Positions 25,972-35,126 of a stretch of 64,000 nucleotides of DNA are shown in pieces. The translations under genes were made by a program, and so were the position numbers. The stretch comes from Hirschia baltica ATCC 49814 (GTDB taxonomy: Bacteria > Pseudomonadota > Alphaproteobacteria > Caulobacterales > Hyphomonadaceae), in the NCBI RefSeq assembly GCF_000023785.1, contig NC_012982.1, positions 310,001 through 374,000 of the forward strand. The letters run 5' to 3'. Numbering within the stretch: position 1 is the first letter of the stretch; each line of letters opens with the position of its first letter. The notes under the pieces were generated by a model. It ran no database searches and was not told the origin of the DNA. It worked only from the letters and a program-made list of their open reading frames with translations.

Positions 25972-26658
25972 ATGGCTGGTTTGAATTTAATGGACATGCT
26001 TGCATCTGGTGCAGGCCAAGGTGCTCTTAATCAATTAGGCAAGCAATTTGGGCTAGATGAAAGCGCAACACAATCAGCGGTAAAAGCGCTATTGCCAGCG
26101 ATTTCCGGTGGATTGAAGCGCAATGTCGCTCAACCTGGCGGCCTAGAAGCGCTTATGGGTGCTCTGCAAAATGGTGATCACGCGAAATATCTTGAGCAGC
26201 CTGAAACATTAAATACAGCTGAATCCGTCAATGATGGAAATGCTATTCTGGGTCATCTCCTTGGTTCAAAAGAAGTGAGCCGTGAAGTCGCCGCTAAAGC
26301 CAGTGAGCGTGCAGGTGTATCAACTGATCTTATGAAACAATTGCTGCCAATGGTTGCGACGATGGCTATGGGTTCACTTGCGAAGCAATCAAAGGATCCA
26401 GATGTACCGGTAAACCTAATGGGTAATTTTGGTAGCATTGCGTCAGCAGCACTTGGTGCGGCAGCTATGAGTGGCGGATCAAGCCAATCTGGCGGTGGCC
26501 TTCTTGGTGGATTACTTGGCGGTCTAATGGGCGGCGGTAAGCAACAACAAGCCTCTGCAAATAGTGGTGCAATGGGCATGATTGGCAACCTACTTGATGC
26601 CGACAAAGATGGCAGCGCCATGGATGATATTTTTGAAATGGTTATGAAGCGCCGCTAA
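25972..26658 (+). CDS. DUF937 family protein
   Basis: 228 residues. The DUF937 pattern is clear: LGKQFGLDESATQSAVKALLPAISGGLKRN (~residues 22-50), then LGHLLGSKEVSREVA and LMKQLLPMVATMAMGSLAKQ. After a glycine/serine-rich stretch with LLGGLLGGLMGGGKQQQ (~residues 175-195) the protein ends with LLDADKDGSAMDDIFEMV, which resembles an EF-hand-like calcium loop (DADKDGS). No signal peptide. Function unknown; E. coli YidB is a relative. Strong ribosome site (AAGGGGG). Terminator directly downstream. Confidence 0.85.
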   Translation: MAGLNLMDMLASGAGQGALNQLGKQFGLDESATQSAVKALLPAISGGLKRNVAQPGGLEALMGALQNGDHAKYLEQPETLNTAESVNDGNAILGHLLGSKEVSREVAAKASERAGVSTDLMKQLLPMVATMAMGSLAKQSKDPDVPVNLMGNFGSIASAALGAAAMSGGSSQSGGGLLGGLLGGLMGGGKQQQASANSGAMGMIGNLLDADKDGSAMDDIFEMVMKRR

Positions 26659-26686
26659 TCGGCTTTATTCATCGATATTTTAATGA

Positions 26687-26718
26687 AAACCGCTCTGAAG
26701 AGGGCGGTTTTTTTTGTG
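26687..26718. terminator. Bidirectional terminator between convergent genes
   Basis: Stem AAACCGC/GCGGTTT with flanking A and T runs, between the DUF937 stop and the methyltransferase stop. Confidence 0.75.
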
Positions 26719-26720
26719 TT

Positions 26721-27806
26721 CTAAAATCCTGCTGGCGACGGCAAGTCTTTCGTAGATAAACATAGCGCTTGAAAGCGCTCTCCCATTTGATCCGGTGCCA
26801 TGATGCGCATGGCTCCTTCAGAAATTTCGTCAATTTTATCAGGGTTTTGGTTGATGAGTGCGTTAACGCGCTCGACGCCGCCCAGTGCATTTAAAAACCA
26901 TCCTTGAGGGCTTGGGCCAGCAATTTCTAAGCCGTGTGTTTTTGCTGATTGTACGACTTTAGCAAAATCAACATCTGCTGTTAAATCGACATTTCCAACA
27001 TTGGAAAGGGGATCAACTTGTTTGCCATCTGAATAGGCGCGCAATGTATCTCCGGGTGTTGAATTGGCTGGTCCATAATCTATGAAAAGGGCACGCGAAT
27101 TGTCATGTTTGAGGCGGTCTGAAATTAATTCAATAAATGCATCCAAAGCCGAAGATATCTCAACGACATCTTGCACCATGTCTGACAGATTATCGGGTGT
27201 GTTTTCGGTCTCAGTACTTATCGGACTAGATATGCCGAGCATAAAGTTTCCGTTTTTATCCAAGCCGATTTTACGTTCACACCATGCGCCGTCTTGGCGA
27301 ATAAATTGCCGAATGGGCAAGCAATCGAGCACTTCATTGGCGAGGATGATGGATGGGCCATTTGGAATATCCGTTAGCTCATTCACCCATTGGGGGTTTT
27401 TTAGAGCTGATAATCGTTTTGCCTGTATTTTTCGTAGAGATGGCGAAGGTTCTATAAGATAAGGGTGGGCAGCGTCGTGGAAGCCTGCAATTTTTGCGGT
27501 GGCACGCCAGATGTCTTTCATCATGATACCGCGTCCCGGGCCCATCTCGATAAGATAGAAGGGGGATGGGCAGCCCATTTGTTGCCATTCATGAGCAGCC
27601 CAAACACCAAGCATTTCACCAAATATCTGGCTGATTTCAGGTGCTGTCGTGAAATCTTTTCCAAGGCCTGGACGCGTGGCGTAATAGCCTTGTTTTCTAT
27701 CAAACAAAGCAAGCTGCATGAAAACTGACAGTGAGATCGGTCCATCAGTCTTAATGAGAGACTTTAGGCGTTCCTCTAATGTTGGCTGCTTAGACACGGC
27801 ATTCAC
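26721..27806 (-). CDS. MidA/NDUFAF7-like SAM-dependent methyltransferase
   Basis: 361 residues. The family motif DGPISLSVFMQLALFDRKQGYY lies at ~16-37, KDFTTAPEISQIFGEMLG follows, and the SAM-binding YLIEMGPGRGIMM is near residue 84. Mitochondrial NDUFAF7/MidA methylates an arginine of a complex I subunit and aids its assembly; extending this to bacteria is inference. Its start overlaps the end of lgt by four bases, so the two are translationally coupled, a conserved alphaproteobacterial arrangement. Confidence 0.9.
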   Translation of the reverse strand: MNAVSKQPTLEERLKSLIKTDGPISLSVFMQLALFDRKQGYYATRPGLGKDFTTAPEISQIFGEMLGVWAAHEWQQMGCPSPFYLIEMGPGRGIMMKDIWRATAKIAGFHDAAHPYLIEPSPSLRKIQAKRLSALKNPQWVNELTDIPNGPSIILANEVLDCLPIRQFIRQDGAWCERKIGLDKNGNFMLGISSPISTETENTPDNLSDMVQDVVEISSALDAFIELISDRLKHDNSRALFIDYGPANSTPGDTLRAYSDGKQVDPLSNVGNVDLTADVDFAKVVQSAKTHGLEIAGPSPQGWFLNALGGVERVNALINQNPDKIDEISEGAMRIMAPDQMGERFQALCLSTKDLPSPAGF

Positions 27807-28756
27807 GATTGAGAGGCTGGGTCTCTGTTTGGCTTCTTCTTGCCGCCATTGGGTTTATTAGCCCGATTGATAAGATAGAGACCACCAATTATCATTGGTG
27901 CTGACAGCAGCATGCCCATGGTGACGCCGCCCGGCAAGAAGCCGATATGTGAATCAGGCTCTCTGAAATTCTCTACGATTGTTCGTGCAGATGCATATCC
28001 AATGAGGAAAATACCGGTTGCCATGCCTGGTTTGCGATAGATTTTGAATTTCCAGATAGCAAAAGACACGATTGAGAAGAGCAAAAGTCCTTCCAAAGCA
28101 GCTTCATATATCTGGCTGGGGTGAACAGGCACTTTTGATCCTACTGGTGCACCAAGGGAATTATAATACCATTGATGAGATCCAAAATCATAGGCTGGGA
28201 AACGGATAGCCCACGGAACATCTGTCGGGCGGCCATACAATTCACCATTGATGAAGTTTGCAATGCGCCCAAGGAATAGTGCGATAGGGGCTGTCGCTGC
28301 ACCGATATCGGATAGGTTTAGCAATGAAAGGCTGCGTTGTTGGGCCGTGTAGGCCATCGCAAAAGCAACACCAATTAAGCCGCCGTGGAATGACATGCCG
28401 CCTTCCCACATTTTGAAGATCATGAGCGGATCGTTGAATATGCGGTCTGGTTCAAAGGGAAGCTGATAGAATAGAATATAACCAAGGCGACCACCAATAA
28501 GCACACCCATCATGGCCCAGAACACAAAATCATCTAGGTCATCTTTGGAAAGCGGGCTTTTGCCATTGGCGGCTGACCAGAGTTTATTCTTGGATATGAG
28601 GTAGCCTGCATATTTCCATGCGAGCAGCAATCCAACAATGTAGGATAGGGCGTACCAACGCAATGGGAATGGACCGAGTGTAAAATCACCAAGCGATAAT
28701 GCGGGTATTGTGAATACTGCCGGATCTATTTCCGGAAAAGGTATTGCCACAAACAT
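27803..28756 (-). CDS. lgt: Prolipoprotein diacylglyceryl transferase
   Basis: 317 residues from the ATG at 28756 (AAGGA ten bases upstream). An inner-membrane enzyme that moves diacylglycerol from phosphatidylglycerol to the lipobox cysteine of lipoprotein precursors. Seven or so membrane helices and the signatures WEGGMSFHGGLIG (HGGL motif, ~residues 122-134), GRIANFINGELYGRPTDVPWA and HPSQIYEA are all present. The lipoproteins at 45.8, 47.1, 47.7 kb, PepO-like protein and the efflux outer membrane protein in this window would be its clients. Confidence 0.96.
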   Translation of the reverse strand: MFVAIPFPEIDPAVFTIPALSLGDFTLGPFPLRWYALSYIVGLLLAWKYAGYLISKNKLWSAANGKSPLSKDDLDDFVFWAMMGVLIGGRLGYILFYQLPFEPDRIFNDPLMIFKMWEGGMSFHGGLIGVAFAMAYTAQQRSLSLLNLSDIGAATAPIALFLGRIANFINGELYGRPTDVPWAIRFPAYDFGSHQWYYNSLGAPVGSKVPVHPSQIYEAALEGLLLFSIVSFAIWKFKIYRKPGMATGIFLIGYASARTIVENFREPDSHIGFLPGGVTMGMLLSAPMIIGGLYLINRANKPNGGKKKPNRDPASQS

Positions 28757-28882
28757 GCTGTCACGTCCTTTTAAACCAAGCTCTTTTGAGAAACGCCTTT
28801 GCAAGCGCGCTCATAGTCCACTATGTGTAGTGCATGCAGTGCCACGGCGAGGTCGCCGGGTCCAGAGGCGAGACATTAAGAA

Positions 28883-29143
28883 ATGCAAACAAAAAACCCA
28901 ATTTTTGACGAAGCAGCGAAATTTGTCACAGGTGCAATGGGCGCTGCACAAGCAGCAGGCGATGAAGCTAAGGGATTGTTGCGTGCTCAGACAGACCGCG
29001 TGATCTCGGAAATGGATTTAGTTAGTCGTGAAGAATATGATGTTTTGAAAGAGATGTTTCTGGCTTCTCAGAAGCGAGTCGAAACATTGGAAGAGCGCCT
29101 TCAAACATTAGAGAATCGCCTTAATACTGAGATTGAAGGCTAG
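28883..29143 (+). CDS. ubiK: Ubiquinone biosynthesis accessory factor UbiK (BMFP)
   Basis: 86 residues: an N-terminal amphipathic helix (FDEAAKFVTGAMGAAQAAGDE), then a C-terminal coiled coil with the family motif VSREEYDVLKEMFLASQKRV and LEERLQTLENRL. UbiK assists the multiprotein Ubi complex and can fuse membranes in vitro in related proteins. Divergent from lgt; followed by ybjN and proC in the order usual for alphaproteobacteria. Confidence 0.9.
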   Translation: MQTKNPIFDEAAKFVTGAMGAAQAAGDEAKGLLRAQTDRVISEMDLVSREEYDVLKEMFLASQKRVETLEERLQTLENRLNTEIEG

Positions 29144-29250
29144 AAGCCAAAAATATTTACAGAGGTTAACTTTACCGCTGTTGTGTATGGCGCTAACGCC
29201 GTTTAAAGCGATCTGCTGTTTTGTCCGCTTATTTTTAAAAGGGTGCCTAT

Positions 29251-29754
29251 ATGACGGCTCTTTCGTCTCACCAACATGAAGCAAATGATGATACAATGGA
29301 GATCATTGAACAATGCTTGACGTCTGCCGAGTGGGGTGCCGAACGTTCTGATGAAAAGAGCGTGAATTGTGCCGCTCCGACGCGCTGGGGCGAGTGCGGT
29401 GGATTGTTTGTTCTTAGAGATGAGCCACGTGCTGTGCATTTTTCTTTGTCAGTAGATATGCGTGCTCCAAATACGCGCCGGTTTGCTGTTCTTGAATTGC
29501 TATCCATGGTGAATGAACGCTTGTGGATAGGCCATTTTGAATATTGGAGTGACGAAGGCATTATCATGTATCGTCACACTTTGCCTTTATTATACCGTGA
29601 AGCGCCGGAAAAAGGCGAAGTGGAAGCTGTTATGCATGCATCTGCTGAAGCGATTGAGCGTTTTCTGCCAGCCTTTAACTTTGTTATATGGGCTGGAAAA
29701 TCCCCCAAACAGGCTTTAGAGGCAGCCTTGTTTGACACTTTGGGTGAGGCTTAG
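29251..29754 (+). CDS. YbjN domain-containing protein
   Basis: 167 residues, no signal peptide. Recognised by the fold-typical stretch CGGLFVLRDEPRAVHFSLSVDM (~residues 50-71), the helix VLELLSMVNERLWIGHFEY and the C-terminal ASAEAIERFLPAFNFVIW. Related to type III secretion chaperone-like folds; in alphaproteobacteria it regularly precedes proC. Function is not established. AAAAGGG lies just before the ATG, and proC follows 45 bases later. Confidence 0.85.
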   Translation: MTALSSHQHEANDDTMEIIEQCLTSAEWGAERSDEKSVNCAAPTRWGECGGLFVLRDEPRAVHFSLSVDMRAPNTRRFAVLELLSMVNERLWIGHFEYWSDEGIIMYRHTLPLLYREAPEKGEVEAVMHASAEAIERFLPAFNFVIWAGKSPKQALEAALFDTLGEA

Positions 29755-29799
29755 AAACTCTAGCTTTATCCTGCCACTATAATTTATCGGGTGAATTTT

Positions 29800-30630
29800 A
29801 TGTCTACCGCATTACAATCTAAATCTGTTGCAACACTCATTGGTGGGGGGCGGATGGGTATCGCTATGGCGAAAGGTTGGTTGAACAATTTGGATGCGGC
29901 TGGATTGCAAAGCGTCAACATTGTGGACCCGACACCTTCTGATGCGTTGCGTGAGTTGAGCGGTAAAACTGGCGCTGTATTAAATCCTGAAGCTCCTGGG
30001 CCGGTTGATGTGCTTATTCTTGCTATTAAACCGCAGGTGTTTTCTAAAGTGACAGCCGATGCAGCCAAATGGGTTGGGTCAAATACATTGGTCATTTCCG
30101 TCATGGCGGGCATCACGATTGAGCGATTGGCAGAAGAAACAGGCGCACGCAAAGTTGTGCGTGCTATGCCTAACACACCCGGTGCTGTTGGTGCTGGTGT
30201 GACAGCTTTTTGTGTCTCTGATGCGTGTGATGACGCTGATAGCTCTAAGGTAAATGCTTTGTTGGCATCATTGGGAACTGTTGAAGGTCCGCTTGAAGAA
30301 AGCTTGATGGATGCCGTGACCGTGGTGTCTGGATGTGGTCCTGCTTACGCATTTTTGTTGGTCGAAGCTATGGCTGCAGGCGGTGTTGCGCTTGGACTTG
30401 AAGAGGGGATGGCACAGCGTCTGGCCCGTCAGACGGTTATTGGTGCAAGTGTCCTCATGGAAAATGATCCAACTTCGGCGGAAGATTTACGTAAGGCTGT
30501 GATGTCTCCCAATGGTGTAACCCAAGCAGCAGTTGAAGTGATGATGGCTGAGGGTGGCATTCCTGATGTCACGAAAGAGGCATTAAGAATCGCTAGAGAC
30601 CGTTCCATCGCCTTGTCTAAGGGAACATAG
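29800..30630 (+). CDS. proC: Pyrroline-5-carboxylate reductase
   Basis: 276 residues from the ATG at 29800; a GTG at 29791 is an alternative and neither has a strong ribosome site. It reduces 1-pyrroline-5-carboxylate to proline with NAD(P)H. The dinucleotide site is LIGGGRMGIAMAKGW (~residues 14-28); VVRAMPNTPGAVGAG and the C-terminal signature SGCGPAYAFLLVEAMAAGGVALGL are complete. Confidence 0.94.
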   Translation: MSTALQSKSVATLIGGGRMGIAMAKGWLNNLDAAGLQSVNIVDPTPSDALRELSGKTGAVLNPEAPGPVDVLILAIKPQVFSKVTADAAKWVGSNTLVISVMAGITIERLAEETGARKVVRAMPNTPGAVGAGVTAFCVSDACDDADSSKVNALLASLGTVEGPLEESLMDAVTVVSGCGPAYAFLLVEAMAAGGVALGLEEGMAQRLARQTVIGASVLMENDPTSAEDLRKAVMSPNGVTQAAVEVMMAEGGIPDVTKEALRIARDRSIALSKGT

Positions 30631-30702
30631 TCCCTATATCTACCCTATTCCAGTTATCGCTTTTGCGCTAGACTGGACATAGTGGGAGATTGGAAGGGAT
30701 TT

Positions 30703-31371
30703 ATGTTTTTTAATCAAAATCGAGCCGATAATCCACCATTGCAAGCAGCTGCAAAAGCAGCATTGCTGTTAGCTGGGTCTACTGCATGGGAAAAAATCAA
30801 TGTGCAGGATATCGCCAATACGGCGGACCTGAAGCTCGCTGATATATATGATTTGGGTGGAAAACCCGTATTACTGGCTGAAATAGACAGCATGTTCGAT
30901 CGTGTCATGGGGGAGGGTTTATCGCCCTTGCTGCCGGACGCATCAGAGGATGATCGGCGAGAACGTTTATTGCATGTGATTATGCAGCGTTTCGATGCTA
31001 TGGAAAATCACAGATCTGCCATTGAAAATATTCAAGATTTTTACGCCAAAACACCAACCGAATTGGCAAAAGCGGGAATGCGGCGCACGAAGACAGCTAA
31101 ATGGGCTTTGTTTGTGGCGGGTGTAGATGAGAAAGCAATTGGAACCAAAGCATTGGGGCTAACGGCTATTTTACTACGCGGCATGCGCGTTTGGTTAGCA
31201 GATGAAGATGCTCACGATAAAACAGCGGAAGCGATAGAAAAAGACTTAAGCAAAGTGCGGGGCTGGAAACAGGATATTGTTAGTTTCTCCGAGAACTTTC
31301 ACGATCGCTTTTCAAGCTTCACGAAGAATGCTTGGAAACGCGGGCGTCATTCTAAGGATGAAGAAGTTTAA
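30703..31371 (+). CDS. TetR-fold protein (TetR or COQ9-like)
   Basis: 222 residues from the ATG at 30703, which has GGAAGGGA just upstream. The N-terminal ~60 residues form a TetR-like helix-turn-helix (LLLAGSTAWEKINVQDIANTADLKLADIYDLGGKPVLLAEI), but the recognition part lacks the usual basic residues. The all-helical C-terminus ends in a basic tail. COQ9 proteins have the same fold, and ubiquinone genes are in the window, but the COQ9 hallmark (WYTKR) is absent. Either a ligand-binding regulator or a COQ9-like lipid-binding protein. Confidence 0.65.
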   Translation: MFFNQNRADNPPLQAAAKAALLLAGSTAWEKINVQDIANTADLKLADIYDLGGKPVLLAEIDSMFDRVMGEGLSPLLPDASEDDRRERLLHVIMQRFDAMENHRSAIENIQDFYAKTPTELAKAGMRRTKTAKWALFVAGVDEKAIGTKALGLTAILLRGMRVWLADEDAHDKTAEAIEKDLSKVRGWKQDIVSFSENFHDRFSSFTKNAWKRGRHSKDEEV

Positions 31372-31422
31372 GATCGCTCTTGCAAACTGATTAGTTCAGT
31401 TTTGTTCTGCATGTGTAATTCA

Positions 31423-32748
31423 TTATAATCTGCGAGATGATGTTGGCATATTCATCGCGGCGCTTAATCCACCTAGCTCTGATCGTTCTAGTTTTAGAAA
31501 GCCGCCATGCGCTTGTGCGACATCATTGGCAATACTGAGACCTAAACCGACACCGGATTTGTTTTGGTTACGGGCCGCATCTAACCGACCAAATGGTTTT
31601 AGTGCTTCATTGTAATTGTCGGAATCTATGCCAGGACCATTGTCTTCTACGCATATTTTCACAAGGCCGGGTGCCTGAGTGATATGGATATACACCGTAT
31701 CTGCGTGGTCAGCGGCATTATTGGCGAGATTGGCAATAGCTCGTTTTAGAGCTAGGGGGCGCCCGCGCATGAGCAAATGTTCGGGAGCATTTAAAGTAAT
31801 TCTTGCGCGATTTGAGGCCGCATGAAACGCTTGGTTGACCAATTCAACAGCGTCAAATTCTATCGTGGGTTCGTCAGCTTCGCCGCGCGCAAATGCGAGA
31901 TATCCATCCAGCATTTGTTCCATTTCCAAAATGTCTGCTTTTGCGGCAGTTAGATCGACGCCTTTAATGTTTTTGAGCAAAGCGAGTTCTAACTTTAAGC
32001 GAGTCAGCGGTGTACGAATATCGTGTGATACAGCGGCCAGCATTTGCGTACGTTGATCAACATATCTGTGAATACGGTTGCGCATTCGTATGACCGAACG
32101 AGCCGCTTTGCGTACTTCTCTTGCGCCAGATGGCTTGAAATGGGGCGCATCTTCTCCGCGACCAAAGGCGTCGGCGGCATCGGCAAGGTTTAAGATAGAT
32201 CGCACATGGTTTCTCAAAAATCCGTGTGCGATAAGCAGCAAAACGCCAGAGAGAATAAAGGTCCAGAAAATAAAAATATGCGCTGTAATCATAACAGCAC
32301 GTTTACGCGGGAACTCGATGACCAATACTTCGCCAATATTATCTTCAGGCGTATCGAGAGCGTATTGAATGCGGATTAAACCATTGTCTGGAAGGCGTTC
32401 GATATTGAATCTATTGGGGAGTGTGTCTTCCAGTGTATCTTTAAGGACGCCGCAGCAGGATGAATCTACTGACATAATCGGCGGAGTTGAGGTGATCCGT
32501 GTCTGCATGAGGTCGGCAATGTCAAACTGTGTGCTTATTTTTTGGAATAAGTCTCTGTCAGAATTTGCAGCGGAAATGAGGACGTCGATTTCTGAACTAA
32601 TTGAGAGTGCTAGACGCCGGTTAACTTCTTTGACGTGCGAAGCAAAGAACATGGTCGTCATTGCAGCTATTAAAAGACCGATGGGTAAAATTACGATCAG
32701 GTAGGAGCGAACCAGATAGCCACGAGGGAAAAAGCGGGACAGTCTCAT
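31423..32748 (-). CDS. EnvZ-like sensor histidine kinase
   Basis: 441 residues. Membrane helix 1 (~residues 13-33), a ~115-residue periplasmic sensor, helix 2 (~155-175), HAMP (ILNLADAADAFGRGEDAP), then HisKA with the phospho-acceptor in AAVSHDIRTPLTRLKLELA (~residue 238) and the ATPase domain: NLANNAADHAD (N box), CVEDNGPGID (G1) and GVGLGLSIANDVAQAHGG (G2). It should phosphorylate the response regulator encoded 34 bases upstream. Third gene of marR-regulator-kinase. A PetR-associated kinase is the closest arrangement I know; the signal is unknown. Confidence 0.92.
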   Translation of the reverse strand: MRLSRFFPRGYLVRSYLIVILPIGLLIAAMTTMFFASHVKEVNRRLALSISSEIDVLISAANSDRDLFQKISTQFDIADLMQTRITSTPPIMSVDSSCCGVLKDTLEDTLPNRFNIERLPDNGLIRIQYALDTPEDNIGEVLVIEFPRKRAVMITAHIFIFWTFILSGVLLLIAHGFLRNHVRSILNLADAADAFGRGEDAPHFKPSGAREVRKAARSVIRMRNRIHRYVDQRTQMLAAVSHDIRTPLTRLKLELALLKNIKGVDLTAAKADILEMEQMLDGYLAFARGEADEPTIEFDAVELVNQAFHAASNRARITLNAPEHLLMRGRPLALKRAIANLANNAADHADTVYIHITQAPGLVKICVEDNGPGIDSDNYNEALKPFGRLDAARNQNKSGVGLGLSIANDVAQAHGGFLKLERSELGGLSAAMNMPTSSRRL

Positions 32749-32782
32749 ATTTTATTATTTCTGCGGACGTCTAATGCAAATA

Positions 32783-33457
32783 CTAATCGCCAATCAGGCG
32801 ATAGCCAATGCCACGAACTGTTTGAAGATGAATGGGTTCGCGAGGGTCTTGTTCTATTTTTCGGCGTAATCTCGTTACCTGCACATCGACAGAGCGTTCA
32901 ACACCGGCTGAGGTCAGGTTTGCCAATTCTTGACGTGATACTGGTTCGCCGTAACGCTGAGCAAGGATTCGAAGAAGTTGAACTTCATTTTCTGTCAGGC
33001 GCATAATACGTCCGTCACGGCGTAACTCACCTTTTGTTACATGAAAAATTTGACCGGAAAGATTGACCTCTTCAACTGGTTCGGGTGGAGCAGAGCGGCG
33101 CAAAATGGCCGCTACGCGCAAAAGCAATTCTTCAGGTTCAAAAGGTTTGGTGACGTAATCATCAGCACCGCGGCGAAGGCCTTCTATACGGTCAATGGCA
33201 ACATCTTTTGCTGTGAGCAATATGACGGGCGTGTCAATTGTTTCTCGAATTGAGCTTAACAGACTAAATCCATCTTCACCGGGCATCATAACGTCTAGAA
33301 TTATGAGATCAAATGCCATGGATTTCATAATTTTACGTGCATTAATTGCATCTGATGCTGTAGTGACGCCATACCCTTCAGACACAAGAAAGCGCTTTAG
33401 CAAATCGCGAATGCGATCATCATCATCAATGGCTAAGATGTGAGCAGTTTCGGTCAT
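32783..33457 (-). CDS. OmpR-family response regulator (PetR-like)
   Basis: 224 residues. Receiver domain with acidic pocket IDDDD near residue 10, phospho-acceptor Asp in LIILDVMMPGEDG (~residue 55), Thr in VILLTAKD and Lys in DDYVTKPFEPEE (~residue 105). The C-terminal winged helix has RRDGRIMRLTENEVQLLRI, RSVDVQVTRLRRKIEQDP and LQTVRGIGYRL. Starts inside the end of the marR gene (four-base overlap), so it is translationally coupled. In Rhodobacter the homologous pair petP-petR is needed for cytochrome bc1 expression; whether this holds here is inference. Confidence 0.92.
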   Translation of the reverse strand: MTETAHILAIDDDDRIRDLLKRFLVSEGYGVTTASDAINARKIMKSMAFDLIILDVMMPGEDGFSLLSSIRETIDTPVILLTAKDVAIDRIEGLRRGADDYVTKPFEPEELLLRVAAILRRSAPPEPVEEVNLSGQIFHVTKGELRRDGRIMRLTENEVQLLRILAQRYGEPVSRQELANLTSAGVERSVDVQVTRLRRKIEQDPREPIHLQTVRGIGYRLIGD

Positions 33458-33999
33458 GAGTCTTCATCTTTCTCTGGCGAAGATTTCGCGACGTGTTGAA
33501 GCAGTTTTTTGGCATTTGCGACGACTTCCGGTCCTGAAGCGCGATAGGCTTCAAGTAGCACATCTCGCCAACCATTGGCAGCCTTGGAAATAACTTCCTT
33601 TCCTGATTCTGTCAGGTTTAATAAGCGCCGTCTACCATCTTTGGGGCAAGGGACGCGTTCTATATAGCCAGATTTCTCCAACGCATTTAGATTGCGGGCA
33701 AGCGATTGCTTTGGGGCAAATAAATGGGCCCGCAGTTCGGAAATGTCACAGCCTTCCATTTCAACCAATTCAATCAATGTATCCAGTTCAGCCTCTAATA
33801 GCCCCGCTTCTTGCGCGACACTTCCGACCATGTGCCGGATTTTTCGAGCTGATTGACGGATCAATGAAGCACCTTGATCCAGATCGGACTCGCGCAAATA
33901 CAGACGCGACTCTTCAGCCGAATTGCTAGCGCCTCGAGAAACTGGGCGACTCATGGATTGATTGACAGGTCTAATCACTCTAAGAGAATGGATTGACAT
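33454..33999 (-). CDS. MarR-family regulator (PetP-like)
   Basis: 181 residues. A ~40-residue polar N-terminal extension precedes the winged helix, with the recognition area CDISELRAHLFAPKQSLARNLNALEKSGYI and wing RVPCPKDGRRRLLNLTESG (~residues 84-130). Gene order MarR, OmpR-type regulator, kinase, with divergent ilvE, matches the petPR region of other alphaproteobacteria. An internal ATG at 33954 is possible but no ribosome site supports it. Confidence 0.86.
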   Translation of the reverse strand: MSIHSLRVIRPVNQSMSRPVSRGASNSAEESRLYLRESDLDQGASLIRQSARKIRHMVGSVAQEAGLLEAELDTLIELVEMEGCDISELRAHLFAPKQSLARNLNALEKSGYIERVPCPKDGRRRLLNLTESGKEVISKAANGWRDVLLEAYRASGPEVVANAKKLLQHVAKSSPEKDEDS

Positions 34000-34055
34000 C
34001 CAAAGGAACTCAAGTCGTTGGGTGTTAGTTTTTCAATTTTTTCGAGGAATTTCTC

Positions 34056-34937
34056 ATGTCTATTCTGCCCTATGATGATCGCGATGGCTGGATCTGGCAG
34101 GACGGTGTCTATGTGCCGTGGCGTGAGGCGAAGGTCCATGTTCTAACACACTCCTTGCATTACGGCTCCACAGTATTTGAAGGAGAGCGTGCATATGAAG
34201 GTCAGATTTTCAAATCAGAAGAGCACACAAAACGCCTCCACAAATCTGCTGAGTTGCTGGATTATAAAATCCCGTACTCTGAAGACGAAATCAATTCTGC
34301 CAAAAAAGACCTAATGGCAAAAATGGGTTTCACCGACTGTTACATCCGTGCTTTTGCATGGCGCGGTTCTGAAATGATGGGTGTGTCTGCGCAGCAAAAT
34401 ACAATCCATCTTGCAATCGCTATGTGGGAATGGGGCAATTATTTTGCTGATAAGATGAAGGGGATCCGTGTGACTATGTCAAAATGGAAACGCCCTTCAC
34501 CTGAAACAATTCCATCAGCTGCGAAAGCAGCTGGCCTTTACATGATTTGTACAATGTCAAAACATGCAGCAGAGCAAGAAGGCTATGCCGATGCTTTGAT
34601 GCTTGATTATCGCGGATATGTGTCTGAATTAACCGGTGCAAACATTTTTCTGATCAAAGACAATGTTATCCATACACCCATTGCAGATTGCTTCCTTGAC
34701 GGGATTACACGCCGCACAGTAATTGATCTTGCTAAAGCGCGTGGGTTTGAGCTTGTTGAGCGTCATATCAAGCCAGAAGAATTATCTGATTTTTCTGAAT
34801 GTTTCATCACTGGGACAGCTGCTGAAGTGACGCCGGTATCGGAGCTTGCGGGTCATATGTACAAGCCGGGTACCATCACAGAAGCCTTGGTTTCTGATTA
34901 TGACGCTTTGGTACGCGGCCAATTGACACTTTCATAA
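34056..34937 (+). CDS. ilvE: Branched-chain amino acid aminotransferase
   Basis: 293 residues, fold type IV PLP enzyme. It makes valine, leucine and isoleucine from their 2-oxo acids using glutamate. Seen: HYGSTVFEGERAY (~residues 35-47), the PLP lysine in PSAAKAAGLY (~residue 155), YVSELTGANIFLIKD (~residues 190-204) and the phosphate-binding FITGTAAEVTPV. A GAGGAA ribosome site precedes the ATG. Downstream is a hairpin-rich region rather than another biosynthetic gene. Confidence 0.93.
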   Translation: MSILPYDDRDGWIWQDGVYVPWREAKVHVLTHSLHYGSTVFEGERAYEGQIFKSEEHTKRLHKSAELLDYKIPYSEDEINSAKKDLMAKMGFTDCYIRAFAWRGSEMMGVSAQQNTIHLAIAMWEWGNYFADKMKGIRVTMSKWKRPSPETIPSAAKAAGLYMICTMSKHAAEQEGYADALMLDYRGYVSELTGANIFLIKDNVIHTPIADCFLDGITRRTVIDLAKARGFELVERHIKPEELSDFSECFITGTAAEVTPVSELAGHMYKPGTITEALVSDYDALVRGQLTLS

Positions 34938-34965
34938 TGTCTTAGCTGACACAATATTGATCCAT

Positions 34966-35126
34966 ATAGGGTGTTTCAGTACGGTATGTGTTGAAACATC
35001 CTATCAGACTAGTGTGAGGTGATTGCTCAATTGCTTGGAACACACTATGTCTGAGGACAGACAGGCTTATTTTTGCGCTTTTGGCCTCAGCGCTTTTATG
35101 TTTTGGTTTTCTTCGGAGAAACTCTT
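34966..35126 (+). ncRNA. Hairpin-rich leader or small RNA candidate before a 26-residue ORF
   Basis: Successive helices can be drawn by eye: H1 13 bp (34966-34978/34992-35004, one G-T pair), H2 TAGTGTG/CACACTA (35010-35016/35041-35047), H3 TGTCTG-AGGA-CAGACA (35048-35063), H4 GCGCT/AGCGC (35075-35079/35089-35093) followed by T-rich sequence like an intrinsic terminator, and a small hairpin with a TCGG loop (about 35106-35123) that includes the GGAG ribosome site of the next ORF. It could be a terminated small RNA or an attenuator for the downstream genes. No known family recognised. Confidence 0.4.

Noticed and set aside
34966-35004. Rho-independent terminator of ilvE
   Set aside because: The 13-bp stem is strong but is followed by CAGACTAG rather than a T-run; the later GCGCT/AGCGC hairpin has better terminator features.
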